From Chloroflexota bacterium (lineage in GTDB: Bacteria; Chloroflexota; Limnocylindria; Limnocylindrales; CSP1-4): 33,208 nt of DNA. The notes beneath the pieces are model-generated. The model saw only the letters and a program-made list of their open reading frames with translations, was not told the DNA's origin and made no database searches. Position numbers and translations under genes: made by a program. How positions within the stretch are numbered: the first letter of the stretch is position 1; each line of letters starts with the position of its first letter. The stretch covers positions 1-33,208 of the forward strand of contig PMKN01000016.1 in the NCBI GenBank assembly GCA_003158675.1, read 5' to 3'. Shown here in pieces: positions 14,491 to 22,339 of this stretch.

Positions 14491-15362
14491 GCAGGCCGTC
14501 GGTGCAAGAGTCATTGGCGCCCAGAGGTGGAACTCTCGCCCCTCGGGCATGGGTCGTCTGGTCGCTCGCCGCGGTCACCGTCGCCCTCGTCAGCGACAAC
14601 CCGGTCTATCGCGGACTGGTCGCGCTCGTGGCCCTCAACGTTCTGCTCGTGTCGCTGCCGCCGGGTCGGCGCCTCGGCACCCTGGGTGTCACCGTCCTGG
14701 TGGCAGCGGCCCTCGCCGCGCTGATCAACGTGCTCGCCAGCCATACGGGAGCCAATGCGCTGGTCCGCCTGCCCGCCGGCTTGCCGCTCGTGGGTGGGCC
14801 CCTGACGCTCGAATCGTTGGCTTTCGGCGGCGCGCTCGGACTCGGGCTCGTTGCGGCACTGTTGGCGGTGGCTCCGCTTGCGCTCGTTCTGGAGCCGCAT
14901 GACGTCGTCGACGCCATGCCCGCCTCGCTGGAGCGGACCGGCGTTGCGGTCGCCACCTCGCTCAACCTGGTCTCCGGCTTCGGGCGGACCTTCACCGAAG
15001 TCCGCGATGCCCAGCGAATGCGCGGCTGGAAGCCGGGTGGGCTGAGGTCCTGGAACGAGGTCCTCGTACCCACGGTGCTGACGGCCATCGAGGATTCGGT
15101 CCGGCTGGCGGAGGCGATGGAGGCTCGGGCGTTCGGGGCCGGGCGGCGCACCAGCTACGCGGCGCCGAGCTTCCGGCGGCTGGACGCCGTCGTGGTGGTG
15201 GCGGCGCTTTCAGCCGCGGCCTTGTTCGTGGGCCTGCGCCTCGCCGGCGCGCCGATGGACTGGTATCCGTACCCGACCCTCTCGCTGCCGCCGGTCCACC
15301 CGCTCCTGGTCGTCGGCTGTCTGGGTCTGGCGTTGCCGGCGGTCGTCGGGCGGCCGGAATGA
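14487..15362 (+). CDS. ECF transporter T component (CbiQ/EcfT-like transmembrane coupling protein)
   Basis: 291 residues with about five to six membrane segments (for example WSLAAVTVALVSDNPVYRGL, TLGVTVLVAAALAALINVLA, LGLGLVAALLAVAPLALVLE). The cytoplasmic coupling helices carry the two Arg signatures of the family: DAQRMRGW and MEARAFGAGRR, which bind the Q-loop grooves of the ATPase domains. GTG start overlaps the upstream stop by 4 bases (GTGA), and its stop overlaps the ATPase start (ATGA). It transmits ATP-driven movement to the S component encoded two genes on. Confidence 0.9.
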   Translation: MSRPSVQESLAPRGGTLAPRAWVVWSLAAVTVALVSDNPVYRGLVALVALNVLLVSLPPGRRLGTLGVTVLVAAALAALINVLASHTGANALVRLPAGLPLVGGPLTLESLAFGGALGLGLVAALLAVAPLALVLEPHDVVDAMPASLERTGVAVATSLNLVSGFGRTFTEVRDAQRMRGWKPGGLRSWNEVLVPTVLTAIEDSVRLAEAMEARAFGAGRRTSYAAPSFRRLDAVVVVAALSAAALFVGLRLAGAPMDWYPYPTLSLPPVHPLLVVGCLGLALPAVVGRPE

Positions 15363-16750
15363 GCGTCGCGGTGGCCCGCCTGGCCGGCGTCTCCTACTGG
15401 TATCCGGACCAGGACGAGCCCTCGCTGCGCGCGGTCGACTTGGAGATCGAGCCCGGACTGACGCTGGTGGCCGGCGATTCGGGCGGTGGCAAGTCCACTC
15501 TGCTGCGGCTCTTCAGCGGCCTCGTGCCGCAGTTCCACGGCGGGCGCATCTCTGGCCGGGCGGAGGTTGCGGGCCTGGACCCGTTGCGGACGCCAATCGC
15601 GCGGCTCGCCCAGCGTGTGGGCCTCGTGTTCCAGGACGTCGAAACGCAGTCGGTCTACGGCACGGTCGAGCGCGAGATCGCATTCGGCCTGGAGAACCTG
15701 GGTGTGGCCCGCGCGGAGATGCACGACCGCGTGGACGAGGCGATGGCTTCGCTCGGGATCGAAGGCCTGCGCAGCCGGCGCCTCTCGACCCTCTCCGGCG
15801 GGGAGCGCCAGCGGGTGCAGCTGGCCTCGGTCCTCGTCCTCCGGCCGGCGCTCGTCGCCCTGGACGAGCCCACTTCCCAGCTCGATCCGTGGGGCGCCGC
15901 CGCGGTTCTGGCGGCCTGCCGCGGCCTCGCGGACGAAGGACGCGCGGTTGTCGTCGCCGAGCATCGCCTCGAGATGGTGGCGCCGGCCGCCGACCGAACG
16001 CTGACTGTGGATCACGGCCAGGTCATGGCCGGGGTCGCGGGCGGGGTTGCGGGCGCGTCGAATCGTCCGCACGTGAGGATGCCGCGGACGCGCACCTCGT
16101 CCGACGACACCGCGTGGGAGCTAAGCGGCGTAGCCGCGGGCCATGTGCGCGGCCGCACTCAGGAGCCGGTGCTCAGCGACATCTTCCTGGCAGGCGGCCG
16201 CGGCGAGGTCGTGGCGCTGCTCGGCCCCAACGGCTCCGGCAAGACGACGCTGCTGCGGACGCTGGCGGGGTTGCTCCCTCCGCTCGCGGGCGCGGTGCGG
16301 CGGCCCGCCGGCCGCACCGCATATCTGCCGCAGAACCCCGGCGCGCTGCTCCACCTGCCCACGGTCCGAGACGAAGTTGCCCTGACTCTCCGCCGCACCG
16401 GCAGCCGCGAGGCGCCCGCCAAGATGCTCGACGCCTTCGGCCTTACCCGACTCTCAGATCGCTACCCGCGCGACCTGAGTTCGGGGGAGCGGCAACGAGC
16501 CGCGCTGGCGGCAGCTCTTGCCGGCTCGCCCACCCTGGTCCTGCTGGACGAACCGACCCGCGGCATGGATGCGGCCGCGCGTCGGTCGCTGGCCGCGGCG
16601 GTCCAGACCCTCACGGCGGGCGGCGCGGCTGTCGTCCTGGCCACACACGACACGGACCTGGCGGCCACGCTCGCCGATCGAACGGTCGAACTGCGCGCCG
16701 GTCGTGCCGCGGAGCGGGCCGAAACCCCAGCCGCCGGATCTCGTCGATGA
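15359..16750 (+). CDS. ECF transporter fused ATPase (two ABC domains, EcfA-EcfA')
   Basis: 463 residues containing two complete ABC ATPase domains. Domain 1: Walker A GDSGGGKST (39-47), Q-loop VFQDVETQSV, signature LSGGERQRV, Walker B ALVALDEP, switch VVAEHRLE. Domain 2: Walker A GPNGSGKTT (about 289), Q-loop YLPQNPGAL, signature LSSGERQRA, Walker B LVLLDEPTRG, switch LATHDTD. Both look catalytically intact. Most ECF systems use separate A and A' subunits; fused forms are known. Start and stop both overlap the neighbours as ATGA. Confidence 0.94.
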   Translation: MSVAVARLAGVSYWYPDQDEPSLRAVDLEIEPGLTLVAGDSGGGKSTLLRLFSGLVPQFHGGRISGRAEVAGLDPLRTPIARLAQRVGLVFQDVETQSVYGTVEREIAFGLENLGVARAEMHDRVDEAMASLGIEGLRSRRLSTLSGGERQRVQLASVLVLRPALVALDEPTSQLDPWGAAAVLAACRGLADEGRAVVVAEHRLEMVAPAADRTLTVDHGQVMAGVAGGVAGASNRPHVRMPRTRTSSDDTAWELSGVAAGHVRGRTQEPVLSDIFLAGGRGEVVALLGPNGSGKTTLLRTLAGLLPPLAGAVRRPAGRTAYLPQNPGALLHLPTVRDEVALTLRRTGSREAPAKMLDAFGLTRLSDRYPRDLSSGERQRAALAAALAGSPTLVLLDEPTRGMDAAARRSLAAAVQTLTAGGAAVVLATHDTDLAATLADRTVELRAGRAAERAETPAAGSRR

Positions 16751-17538
16751 GCGTCGCGGCCATCTCGTTGGCCGGAGTAGTGCTCTTCGTGTGGCCCTTC
16801 CTGGGCCTCGGCCTGCCGCCGGAGGTGCCCGCCCTGGCGGTCACGCTCGGCGCCGTGGCGTCGCTGGCGCTGTTGGAGACCGGTACGAGGCGCCTCGATT
16901 CGGGCCGGCTCGCTCTGCTCGCGGCGCTGGCCGCAATCGATGCCGCGCTCCGATTGGCCCTGGTGAACGGCGTGGCCGGCTTCAGCCCGATCTTCTTCCT
17001 GGTCATGTGCGCCGGTTACGAGTTCGGGGCCTCGTACGGGTTCCTCGTCGGCGCCTTCTCGTTGCTGGTCTCGGGCCTCGTCACGGGCGGGATCGGGCCC
17101 TGGCTTCCTTACGAGACGTTCGCGGTTGGCTGGGTCGGCGCCTCGGCCGGCCTCACCGGTTCGGTCGTGCGCCGCTTCGGGCGCGGTCGCCCCCTCGATC
17201 ACGGCCGCCGAATCGGGGCGCCGGGCATGCCGCCAGGCAGGCTGGACCTGGCCGTCCTCGTCGTCGTGGCGATCGTGACGGGCTTCGCGTACGGCGCTCT
17301 CATGGACATCTGGGGTTGGGTGGCCTTCGCTCGAGGCGTCGAGAACATCGGCTGGATCCCCGGCCTTTCGGCCGCCGACTCGCTGGCCCAATTCGGCCGC
17401 TACTACGTCGTGACCTCGTTTGGATGGGATGCCTTTCGCGCAGTGGGCGACGCGCTGGCCGTGGTCGCCCTGGGTACGCCGGTGCTCATGGCCCTGAGCC
17501 GGCTTCGGGCCCGTCTCGGCTACGAGATCCTGGACTGA
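16747..17538 (+). CDS. ECF transporter S component, probable cobalamin-specific
   Basis: 263 residues, mostly membrane segments (LAGVVLFVWPFLGLGLP, IFFLVMCAGYEFGASYGFLV, GAFSLLVSGLVTGGIGPWLP, then YETFAVGWVGASAGLTG), a basic loop (GRGRPLDHGRRIGAPG) and further membrane helices to the end. The G-x-GPWLPYETFAVGWVGA segment is characteristic of one S-component group that I associate with B12-regulated ECF systems. Substrate specificity is inferred from the riboswitch and from the two exported proteins. It is longer than typical S components (about 180-200). Its 3' end overlaps the convergent glycosyltransferase gene by 19 bases. Confidence 0.85.
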   Translation: MSVAAISLAGVVLFVWPFLGLGLPPEVPALAVTLGAVASLALLETGTRRLDSGRLALLAALAAIDAALRLALVNGVAGFSPIFFLVMCAGYEFGASYGFLVGAFSLLVSGLVTGGIGPWLPYETFAVGWVGASAGLTGSVVRRFGRGRPLDHGRRIGAPGMPPGRLDLAVLVVVAIVTGFAYGALMDIWGWVAFARGVENIGWIPGLSAADSLAQFGRYYVVTSFGWDAFRAVGDALAVVALGTPVLMALSRLRARLGYEILD

Positions 17539-18875
17539 GGGGCGCCTGGAGCGACCTGGGCACCGCCGTCCCCCGCAGCGCCCAAACGAGCATCGGCTAC
17601 CGGCATCGTCAGACGCCGGGCCAGAACCAGCCATAGGGCCAGCAGCCCGTACAGCCCCGACGACTGGAGCAGCGTGACCAGCGCCGGCAGCGCCGTCTTC
17701 GGCGGCGGCGACATCCACAACACGGTCCACACCGCGGCGGTCCCGAGCCAGAACGCCAACAGCGCCAGATCGGTTCGTCCCAGGCTGCGTAGGCGCAGGT
17801 CGACTGCGTCGAACGCCAGCAGCAGCCCAAAGGCCGGCAGCACCAGCGCCCCGTTCCAGAAGCTGTTCTTCGGCGCCCCGATCACGCCCGCCACCAGCGC
17901 CAATGCCAGGCCCAGCGCCAGGCCCCGTCTCGTGGTCAGACGATCGCGGGCCCGCCACAACAGCGCGAGCGTCACCAGGCCGAAGGCCAGCGTCGCCGCA
18001 AGCATAGGCAGGCGCGGGTCGAAAGCGTGCTCGAAAGGCGGCAAGGTGCGGTCTGACGGGTTGACGAGCCGGGTCACGAAGCCGTTGAGCGACTGGTTCG
18101 TGAAGTACGAGTCCGGTTCCAGGATCTTGGCAAAGCTGCCACTGTCCTGAGCCGCCCACGGTGCCAGGAGCGTTGCTGCCACGACGGCGCCGAGTGCCCC
18201 GGCGGCGGTCCCAACCGCTGCGCCCCACCGCCGCCCGACTGTCAGCGGCACGACGACAACGCCCGGGAACAGCTTGACAATCGCCGCTAGGCCAATCAGA
18301 ACGCCGCCAAACGTCCGCCGTCCGGGACCGACCGCGCCGATCGCCAGGACCAGGCCGCCGGCCATCAGCGGCAAGAGGAGCAGGTTCGACTGGCCGTTCG
18401 CGACCGTGCCGAAGATCGGTGGGTACGAGCCGGCGGCGAGAGCCAGCCCAAGACGACGTCGCGCCAGCGCTGGCTCCCAGCCGTGAGCCCAGCCGATCCA
18501 GAGGGCCACGGTCAGCCCGAACGCCGCCACCGACAGGCCCAGGAACAACTCCAGGCTGAGTGCGAACGGCAGCATGGCAAACGGGACCATGAAGATCGCG
18601 AACGGCAGCGGATACGAATAGCCCGTGCCGACGAGAAAGGCCATCTGCTCGGACCGGGCGAGATCGCGCATGGCCTGTACGTCGTAGGGCGACTGCCCGT
18701 CCAGAAGCATCTTGCCGGCGAGCCAGAAGTGGTGGAAGTCGTTGAAGCTGCCGTAGAGGCTGGTCCAGACCCACTGGATCACCGGCACGAGCATCGCTGC
18801 GATTGCCAGCAGCACGACATCGCGCCGGTGCGCCGTCACGGCCGAGAGTGCCTCCGAGCCGCGGACCCGCCTCAC
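17520..18875 (-). CDS. GT87-type (DUF2029) polyprenol-phosphate-dependent glycosyltransferase-like membrane protein
   Basis: 451 residues with about ten to twelve membrane segments. The N-terminal loop carries the family signature FNDFHHFWLAGKMLLDGQ, then SPYDVQAMRDL, where the acidic residue after the first membrane helix is the probable catalytic base in this GT-C fold group. Later parts (GRRTFGGVLIGLAAIVKLFP, GVVVVPLTVGRR) match the DUF2029 pattern. Known relatives are mannosyl- or arabinosyltransferases in actinobacterial envelope synthesis; the sugar here is unknown. The GTG at 18875 is chosen because GGAGGGG lies just upstream; open frame before it is not conserved-looking. Convergent with, and overlapping, the ECF S component. 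Confidence 0.85.
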   Translation of the reverse strand: MRRVRGSEALSAVTAHRRDVVLLAIAAMLVPVIQWVWTSLYGSFNDFHHFWLAGKMLLDGQSPYDVQAMRDLARSEQMAFLVGTGYSYPLPFAIFMVPFAMLPFALSLELFLGLSVAAFGLTVALWIGWAHGWEPALARRRLGLALAAGSYPPIFGTVANGQSNLLLLPLMAGGLVLAIGAVGPGRRTFGGVLIGLAAIVKLFPGVVVVPLTVGRRWGAAVGTAAGALGAVVAATLLAPWAAQDSGSFAKILEPDSYFTNQSLNGFVTRLVNPSDRTLPPFEHAFDPRLPMLAATLAFGLVTLALLWRARDRLTTRRGLALGLALALVAGVIGAPKNSFWNGALVLPAFGLLLAFDAVDLRLRSLGRTDLALLAFWLGTAAVWTVLWMSPPPKTALPALVTLLQSSGLYGLLALWLVLARRLTMPVADARLGAAGDGGAQVAPGAPQSRIS

Positions 18876-19308
18876 GCTTCCCCTCCAGGATTGGCTCAAA
18901 CAAGGACGGAGCCTAGCACAGCCGGCAGGCGCCTCGATCATGCCGCCACGTGAGCGCACCGCCCATCGACGTGACCGGGACGAGGAACCTCGAGCGCACC
19001 GGTACACAGCCCGACGCCCTCCCGGAGGGAGATCGGGAGGGCGTCATGGAGCGGGGAGAGGTGGATGGGACGCGGCGCGGAGGAGGCCGAGGTCCGTGTC
19101 CCGTATGCGTATTTGTGGCATCGGATCCTTTAGGAATCCTGAAGACGGCCGAACGGCATGGCCGATATTGGGCCAGTCCCGGCTCGCCGTGCCAGGCGGC
19201 GCCTCGGCCGCGAGCCGGCGTCGCAGCGCGCCAGACAGCAGCATTCGGCATCTTGCCTGTAGAGTTTCCTGCGGCAACCGCCATCATCCAGCACCAAGGA
19301 ACGTCCCC
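18876..19308. other. Structured 433-base region between the glycosyltransferase and aminotransferase genes
   Basis: No convincing gene. On the plus strand it contains a chain of stable hairpins. A GTGACCGG/CCGGTACAC stem (18971-19008) encloses CGAG-GAAC-CTCG. A perfect 12-bp stem lies at 19013-19045. CGGCC/GGCCG pairs near 19146-19164. An 8-bp CCGGCTCG/CGAGCCGG stem lies at 19179-19218. AAGGA before the GTG at 19309 is the ribosome site of the aminotransferase. It could be a 5' leader with a regulatory RNA for either divergent gene; I could not match it to a known riboswitch. Confidence 0.5.
19013..19045. terminator. Perfect 12-bp hairpin without U-tract (terminator or leader element)
   Basis: GACGCCCTCCCG at 19013-19024 pairs perfectly with CGGGAGGGCGTC at 19034-19045 around a 9-base loop. 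No T-run follows on either strand. Its place in a divergent intergenic region, not behind a gene, argues for attenuation or an RNA domain rather than an ordinary terminator. Confidence 0.5.
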
Positions 19309-20514
19309 GTGGCCCTGCCGCTTCGCTCCCTGACGCCAGCTCCGCCGGACCCGATCCTCGGCTTGACCGAGACCTTCCGTGCGGACCCACGCCCCGACAA
19401 GGTCAACCTCGCGGTCGGCGTCTACGTCGACGATGCCGGCGTCACGCCGGTCATCCCGTCCGTGCTGGAAGCCGAGCGCCGCCTGCTCGAGAAGGCCGGC
19501 TCGAAAGGCTACCTCCCGATCGATGGGCGCCCTGGCTACAAGAAGGCAGTCCGGGACCTGATCTTCGGAGCCGACCACGAGATCGTCGTGAGCGGCCGAT
19601 CCGCCACCACGCAGACCCCGGGCGGAACCGGCGCCCTGCGCGTGGCCGCGGACTTCCTGCTCCAGACCGGCTCGTCGAAGACGATCTGGCTGAGCGAGCC
19701 CACCTGGCCGAATCACCCCCAGCTATTCTCGCTGGCGGGGTTCGCGCTGCGGACGTATCCGTATCTGGACTCGTCAGGTCGCGGCGTGGACGTCGTGAGG
19801 ATGCTGGCCGCGCTCCGCTCGGCGACTACGGGTGACGTGGTCCTGCTCCACGGCTCCTGCCACAACCCGAGCGGCGTGGACCCGGACGCGGAGGCCTGGG
19901 CGGCCATCGCCGAGGTCATCACCGAGCGCGAGCTGGTACCCGTGGTCGACTTCGCCTACCAGGGTTTCGGCTTCGGCTTGCGAGAAGACGCCGACTGGCT
20001 GGCTGGCCTGGCCTGCCCCGGCGCCGAGTTCCTGATCTGCTCGAGCTTCTCGAAGAACTTCGCCCTCTACAACGAGCGCGTCGGTGCGCTGACCGTCGTC
20101 GCGGCCGATGCCGCACGCGCCGCCTCGGCTCTGAGCCACCTCAAGATCGCGATCCGGTCCAACTACTCGAACCCGCCGGCGCACGGCGGCGATATCGTGG
20201 AGACGATCCTCACCGACCCGGTCCTGCGGGCCCAGTGGGAACTTGATCTGGCCGGCATGCGCAACCGCATCCTCGGCAATCGGGCGGCGCTCGTGAAGGC
20301 TCTGGTGGCGGCCGGAGTTCCGGGCAACTGGGACCCGATCCAGCGCCAGCGCGGCATGTTCGCTCTGCTCGGGCTTTCGGCCGACCAGGTGGCGCGCCTG
20401 CGAGACGACTTCGCGGTCTACGTCGTCGGCAAGGGCCGGATCAATGTCGCGGGGCTCACGCCCTCGAACATCGATCACGTCGTAGCCGCGGTCAAGGCGG
20501 TCATAGAGGGCTGA
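19309..20514 (+). CDS. Class I pyridoxal-phosphate aminotransferase (aspartate/aromatic amino acid type)
   Basis: Transfers amino groups between aspartate or aromatic amino acids and 2-oxoglutarate. 401 residues matching the AspC/TyrB (I-alpha) group: DPILGLTETFRADPRPDKVN at the N-terminus, LAVGVYVDDAG, GSKGYLPIDGRPGYKKAV, TQTPGGTGALR, the HGSCHNPSGVDP substrate loop, VVDFAYQGFGFG with the PLP-ring aspartate, and the PLP lysine K249 in SSFSKNFALYNERVGA. C-terminal GRINVAGLTPSNI holds the substrate-carboxylate region. The GTG at 19309, preceded by AAGGA, gives the family N-terminus exactly; the frame upstream is open but non-homologous. Aspartate versus tyrosine preference cannot be settled by eye. 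Confidence 0.93.
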   Translation: MALPLRSLTPAPPDPILGLTETFRADPRPDKVNLAVGVYVDDAGVTPVIPSVLEAERRLLEKAGSKGYLPIDGRPGYKKAVRDLIFGADHEIVVSGRSATTQTPGGTGALRVAADFLLQTGSSKTIWLSEPTWPNHPQLFSLAGFALRTYPYLDSSGRGVDVVRMLAALRSATTGDVVLLHGSCHNPSGVDPDAEAWAAIAEVITERELVPVVDFAYQGFGFGLREDADWLAGLACPGAEFLICSSFSKNFALYNERVGALTVVAADAARAASALSHLKIAIRSNYSNPPAHGGDIVETILTDPVLRAQWELDLAGMRNRILGNRAALVKALVAAGVPGNWDPIQRQRGMFALLGLSADQVARLRDDFAVYVVGKGRINVAGLTPSNIDHVVAAVKAVIEG

Positions 20515-20589
20515 CGGTCTGCCGCCATTTCGGCTGCCTCGTCGGAGAACGTTCCTGTGGTCCGCGACGTCAGTCGGAATGGAGGGCTG

Positions 20590-21195
20590 ATGAAGGCCCC
20601 ACGAGGCGATGACCGAGCGGAAGATGGGCAGGCTGTGGCCGCGGACATTGCGGTGGAACGGGGACGGGTCGACGCCGCCAGCGAGTTCTCGCGGCTGGCC
20701 GATCGCTACCTCGACACCGCCTATCGGCTGGCCAGTGTCATCCTGGGTGATCCGACCGAGGCCGAGGACGCCGCTCATGACGCGGCGGTCCTGGCCTGGC
20801 GGCGGTTCGGGACCCTTCGAGATCCGGCGCGCTTCGAGCAATGGTTCTGCCGTATCGTCGTCAATGTCTGCCGCGACCGGCTGCGGCACCGGCGGCGCCA
20901 TCCGGTCGTCGAGCTTTCTTCCGAGGAGGACGAGCGGGCCGACCTACAGACGTCCGACAGATCCGGCCAGCTACTGGCGCGCGACGCCCTCGACCGGGCC
21001 TTCGTCCGCCTCGAGCCCGATCACCAGATCGTGGTCGCGCTCCGCTTCTACCGGGATCTGACTGTGGACGAAATCGCCCGCCGCCTCGAAATCCCGGCCG
21101 GAACCGTGAAATCGAGGCTCCACCACGCTCTGCGCCGCCTTCGCACGGAGATGGAACGCCAGGGTTGGCGCGAGGAGGCCTCCGATGAGGCGTGA
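20590..21195 (+). CDS. ECF-type RNA polymerase sigma factor
   Basis: 201 residues: region 2 (YLDTAYRLASVILGDPTEAE, DAAHDAAVLAWRRFGTLRDP, FEQWFCRIVVNVCRDRLRHR) and region 4 (AFVRLEPDHQIVVALRFYRD, LTVDEIARRLEIPAGTVKSR, then LHHALRRLRTEME). The ATG at 20590 is favoured by GGAGGG five bases before it; a GTG at 20557 is possible. The stop overlaps the next gene by 11 bases, the same junction design as the sigma gene at 6215. The cluster continues with two paralogous membrane proteins and a lipoprotein, none recognisable as a standard anti-sigma factor. Confidence 0.92.
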   Translation: MKAPRGDDRAEDGQAVAADIAVERGRVDAASEFSRLADRYLDTAYRLASVILGDPTEAEDAAHDAAVLAWRRFGTLRDPARFEQWFCRIVVNVCRDRLRHRRRHPVVELSSEEDERADLQTSDRSGQLLARDALDRAFVRLEPDHQIVVALRFYRDLTVDEIARRLEIPAGTVKSRLHHALRRLRTEMERQGWREEASDEA

Positions 21196-22339
21196 TCGGG
21201 CCTCGGGGGAGCCGCCGGAGAGCGACCTGCGCGAATGGCTGCGGGCCCGGGATGCCGGTCCGGCCCCGGACCGGCTCCGGATGCGCGTGGCGCACGTCAC
21301 CCGGGATGCGCCGCCGCGACGGTCTACGTGGGCGCTCCTCCGACCCGTCTCCGCGCTCGCTGTGACGGCCGCCGGCACGGTCGCCGTGACGGTCTTGATC
21401 CTCATTGCCGCCACGACGCGCGGCCCGGCCGGCCCGCTCGCCGGTGGCCTGGCCCAGAGCGCCGGCCCGACCCCGACCTCTTCGACCGACACGCTCGGCC
21501 TCATGCCCATCGGCCCTTGGCCCCGCACCGGTCCCGTCCTGGCGCTGCCGATCGACGGGCTGCCGTTCGCGTTGCTGGTCGCCCTGCCGTTCGTTGCTGC
21601 GCTCCTGCTGATCATCTATCTCGCCTGGCGCTCCTTCGCCGACGCGCATCTTTCGATCGTTCAGGAAGGATTCTGGGCCCGCCTCTGGCAGATACGACCT
21701 CCCGGCGTCTGGGCCAGTCGCGTGGCAGTGGTGCTGGTGGCGGCGGCCCTGGTCGTCGTCGGCTGCGACCTGGTCCAGTTCGGCCAGGCCAATCCCCTGA
21801 CCTACGGCAACCTCGAGAGCTCGGATGCGGTTCGCACGCTCGGCTCCAGGATGGGCGTGGGTGGCGGCGAGACATACATGTCATTCGTCCCGGGTGGCCA
21901 GCTGAGCATCATGCTGGACCTGTCGAACCAGGGCGAGCTCCCGTTGACGGTAACCTCGTTCGACGCGGCCCTATTCGGCGAGCAACCTGCCGCGACGTTC
22001 ATCTCGTCTGTCGAACTGCGCCTACCGCAGGGGGCGACGATGGGCGGCGCCGGCCCCGACGACTACTACTCCGAAGCCTTCCACCCCTTCGAGATACCGC
22101 CCCAGGGATCCTCTTCGATGCTCATGGTCCTGCATCTCAAAGACTGCCCCGCGGTGGCGCCGGGCCCGACTCCCGGCCCTGATCCCTTCTCTGTCCACGG
22201 CTACCTGCCCACTACTGGTTACGTCACCATCGGGACGCTGCCGTTCCGCTACAGCGTGCTGGGCACCGAACGACAGACGGATCTTCTCCTGAACGACTCA
22301 CTTGGGTTGGTGTTCGGCTCGGACGTGGTGACCTGCTGA
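21185..22339 (+). CDS. Three-pass membrane protein with extracellular beta-type domain, putative anti-sigma factor
   Basis: 384 residues. A cytoplasmic N-terminus of about 50 residues (DLREWLRARDAGPAPDRLRM) resembles the short sigma-binding tails of atypical anti-sigma factors. Membrane segments lie near 54-77, 125-147 and 177-195; the rest is extracytoplasmic, with an immunoglobulin-like strand pattern (GGQLSIMLDLSNQGELPLTV, HPFEIPPQGSSSMLMVLHLK, ending SDVVTC). The exposed domain is clearly paralogous to that of the next gene. Start overlaps the sigma stop by 11 bases; stop and next start overlap as TGATG. I know no named family for it; the anti-sigma role is inferred from position. Confidence 0.82.
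   Translation: MRRDRASGEPPESDLREWLRARDAGPAPDRLRMRVAHVTRDAPPRRSTWALLRPVSALAVTAAGTVAVTVLILIAATTRGPAGPLAGGLAQSAGPTPTSSTDTLGLMPIGPWPRTGPVLALPIDGLPFALLVALPFVAALLLIIYLAWRSFADAHLSIVQEGFWARLWQIRPPGVWASRVAVVLVAAALVVVGCDLVQFGQANPLTYGNLESSDAVRTLGSRMGVGGGETYMSFVPGGQLSIMLDLSNQGELPLTVTSFDAALFGEQPAATFISSVELRLPQGATMGGAGPDDYYSEAFHPFEIPPQGSSSMLMVLHLKDCPAVAPGPTPGPDPFSVHGYLPTTGYVTIGTLPFRYSVLGTERQTDLLLNDSLGLVFGSDVVTC

Noticed and set aside
15889-17538. 549-codon plus-strand frame whose tail is the S component
   Set aside because: The first part is a shadow of the ATPase gene; only the segment from the ATG at 16747 has membrane-protein character and a coupled start.
16462-18903. 813-codon minus-strand open frame over the ECF genes and glycosyltransferase
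   Set aside because: It overlaps the recognised S component and ATPase on one strand and the GT87 gene in another frame on the same strand; the composition is that of a frame shadow.
18960-19050. T-box riboswitch on the minus strand
   Set aside because: There is a loose resemblance to the antiterminator core, but no stem I with specifier loop could be found and the downstream glycosyltransferase is not a usual T-box target.
18940-19308. 123-residue N-terminal extension of the aminotransferase
   Set aside because: No homology to the family, which begins at the GTG at 19309 with its own ribosome site; the stretch is full of hairpins.
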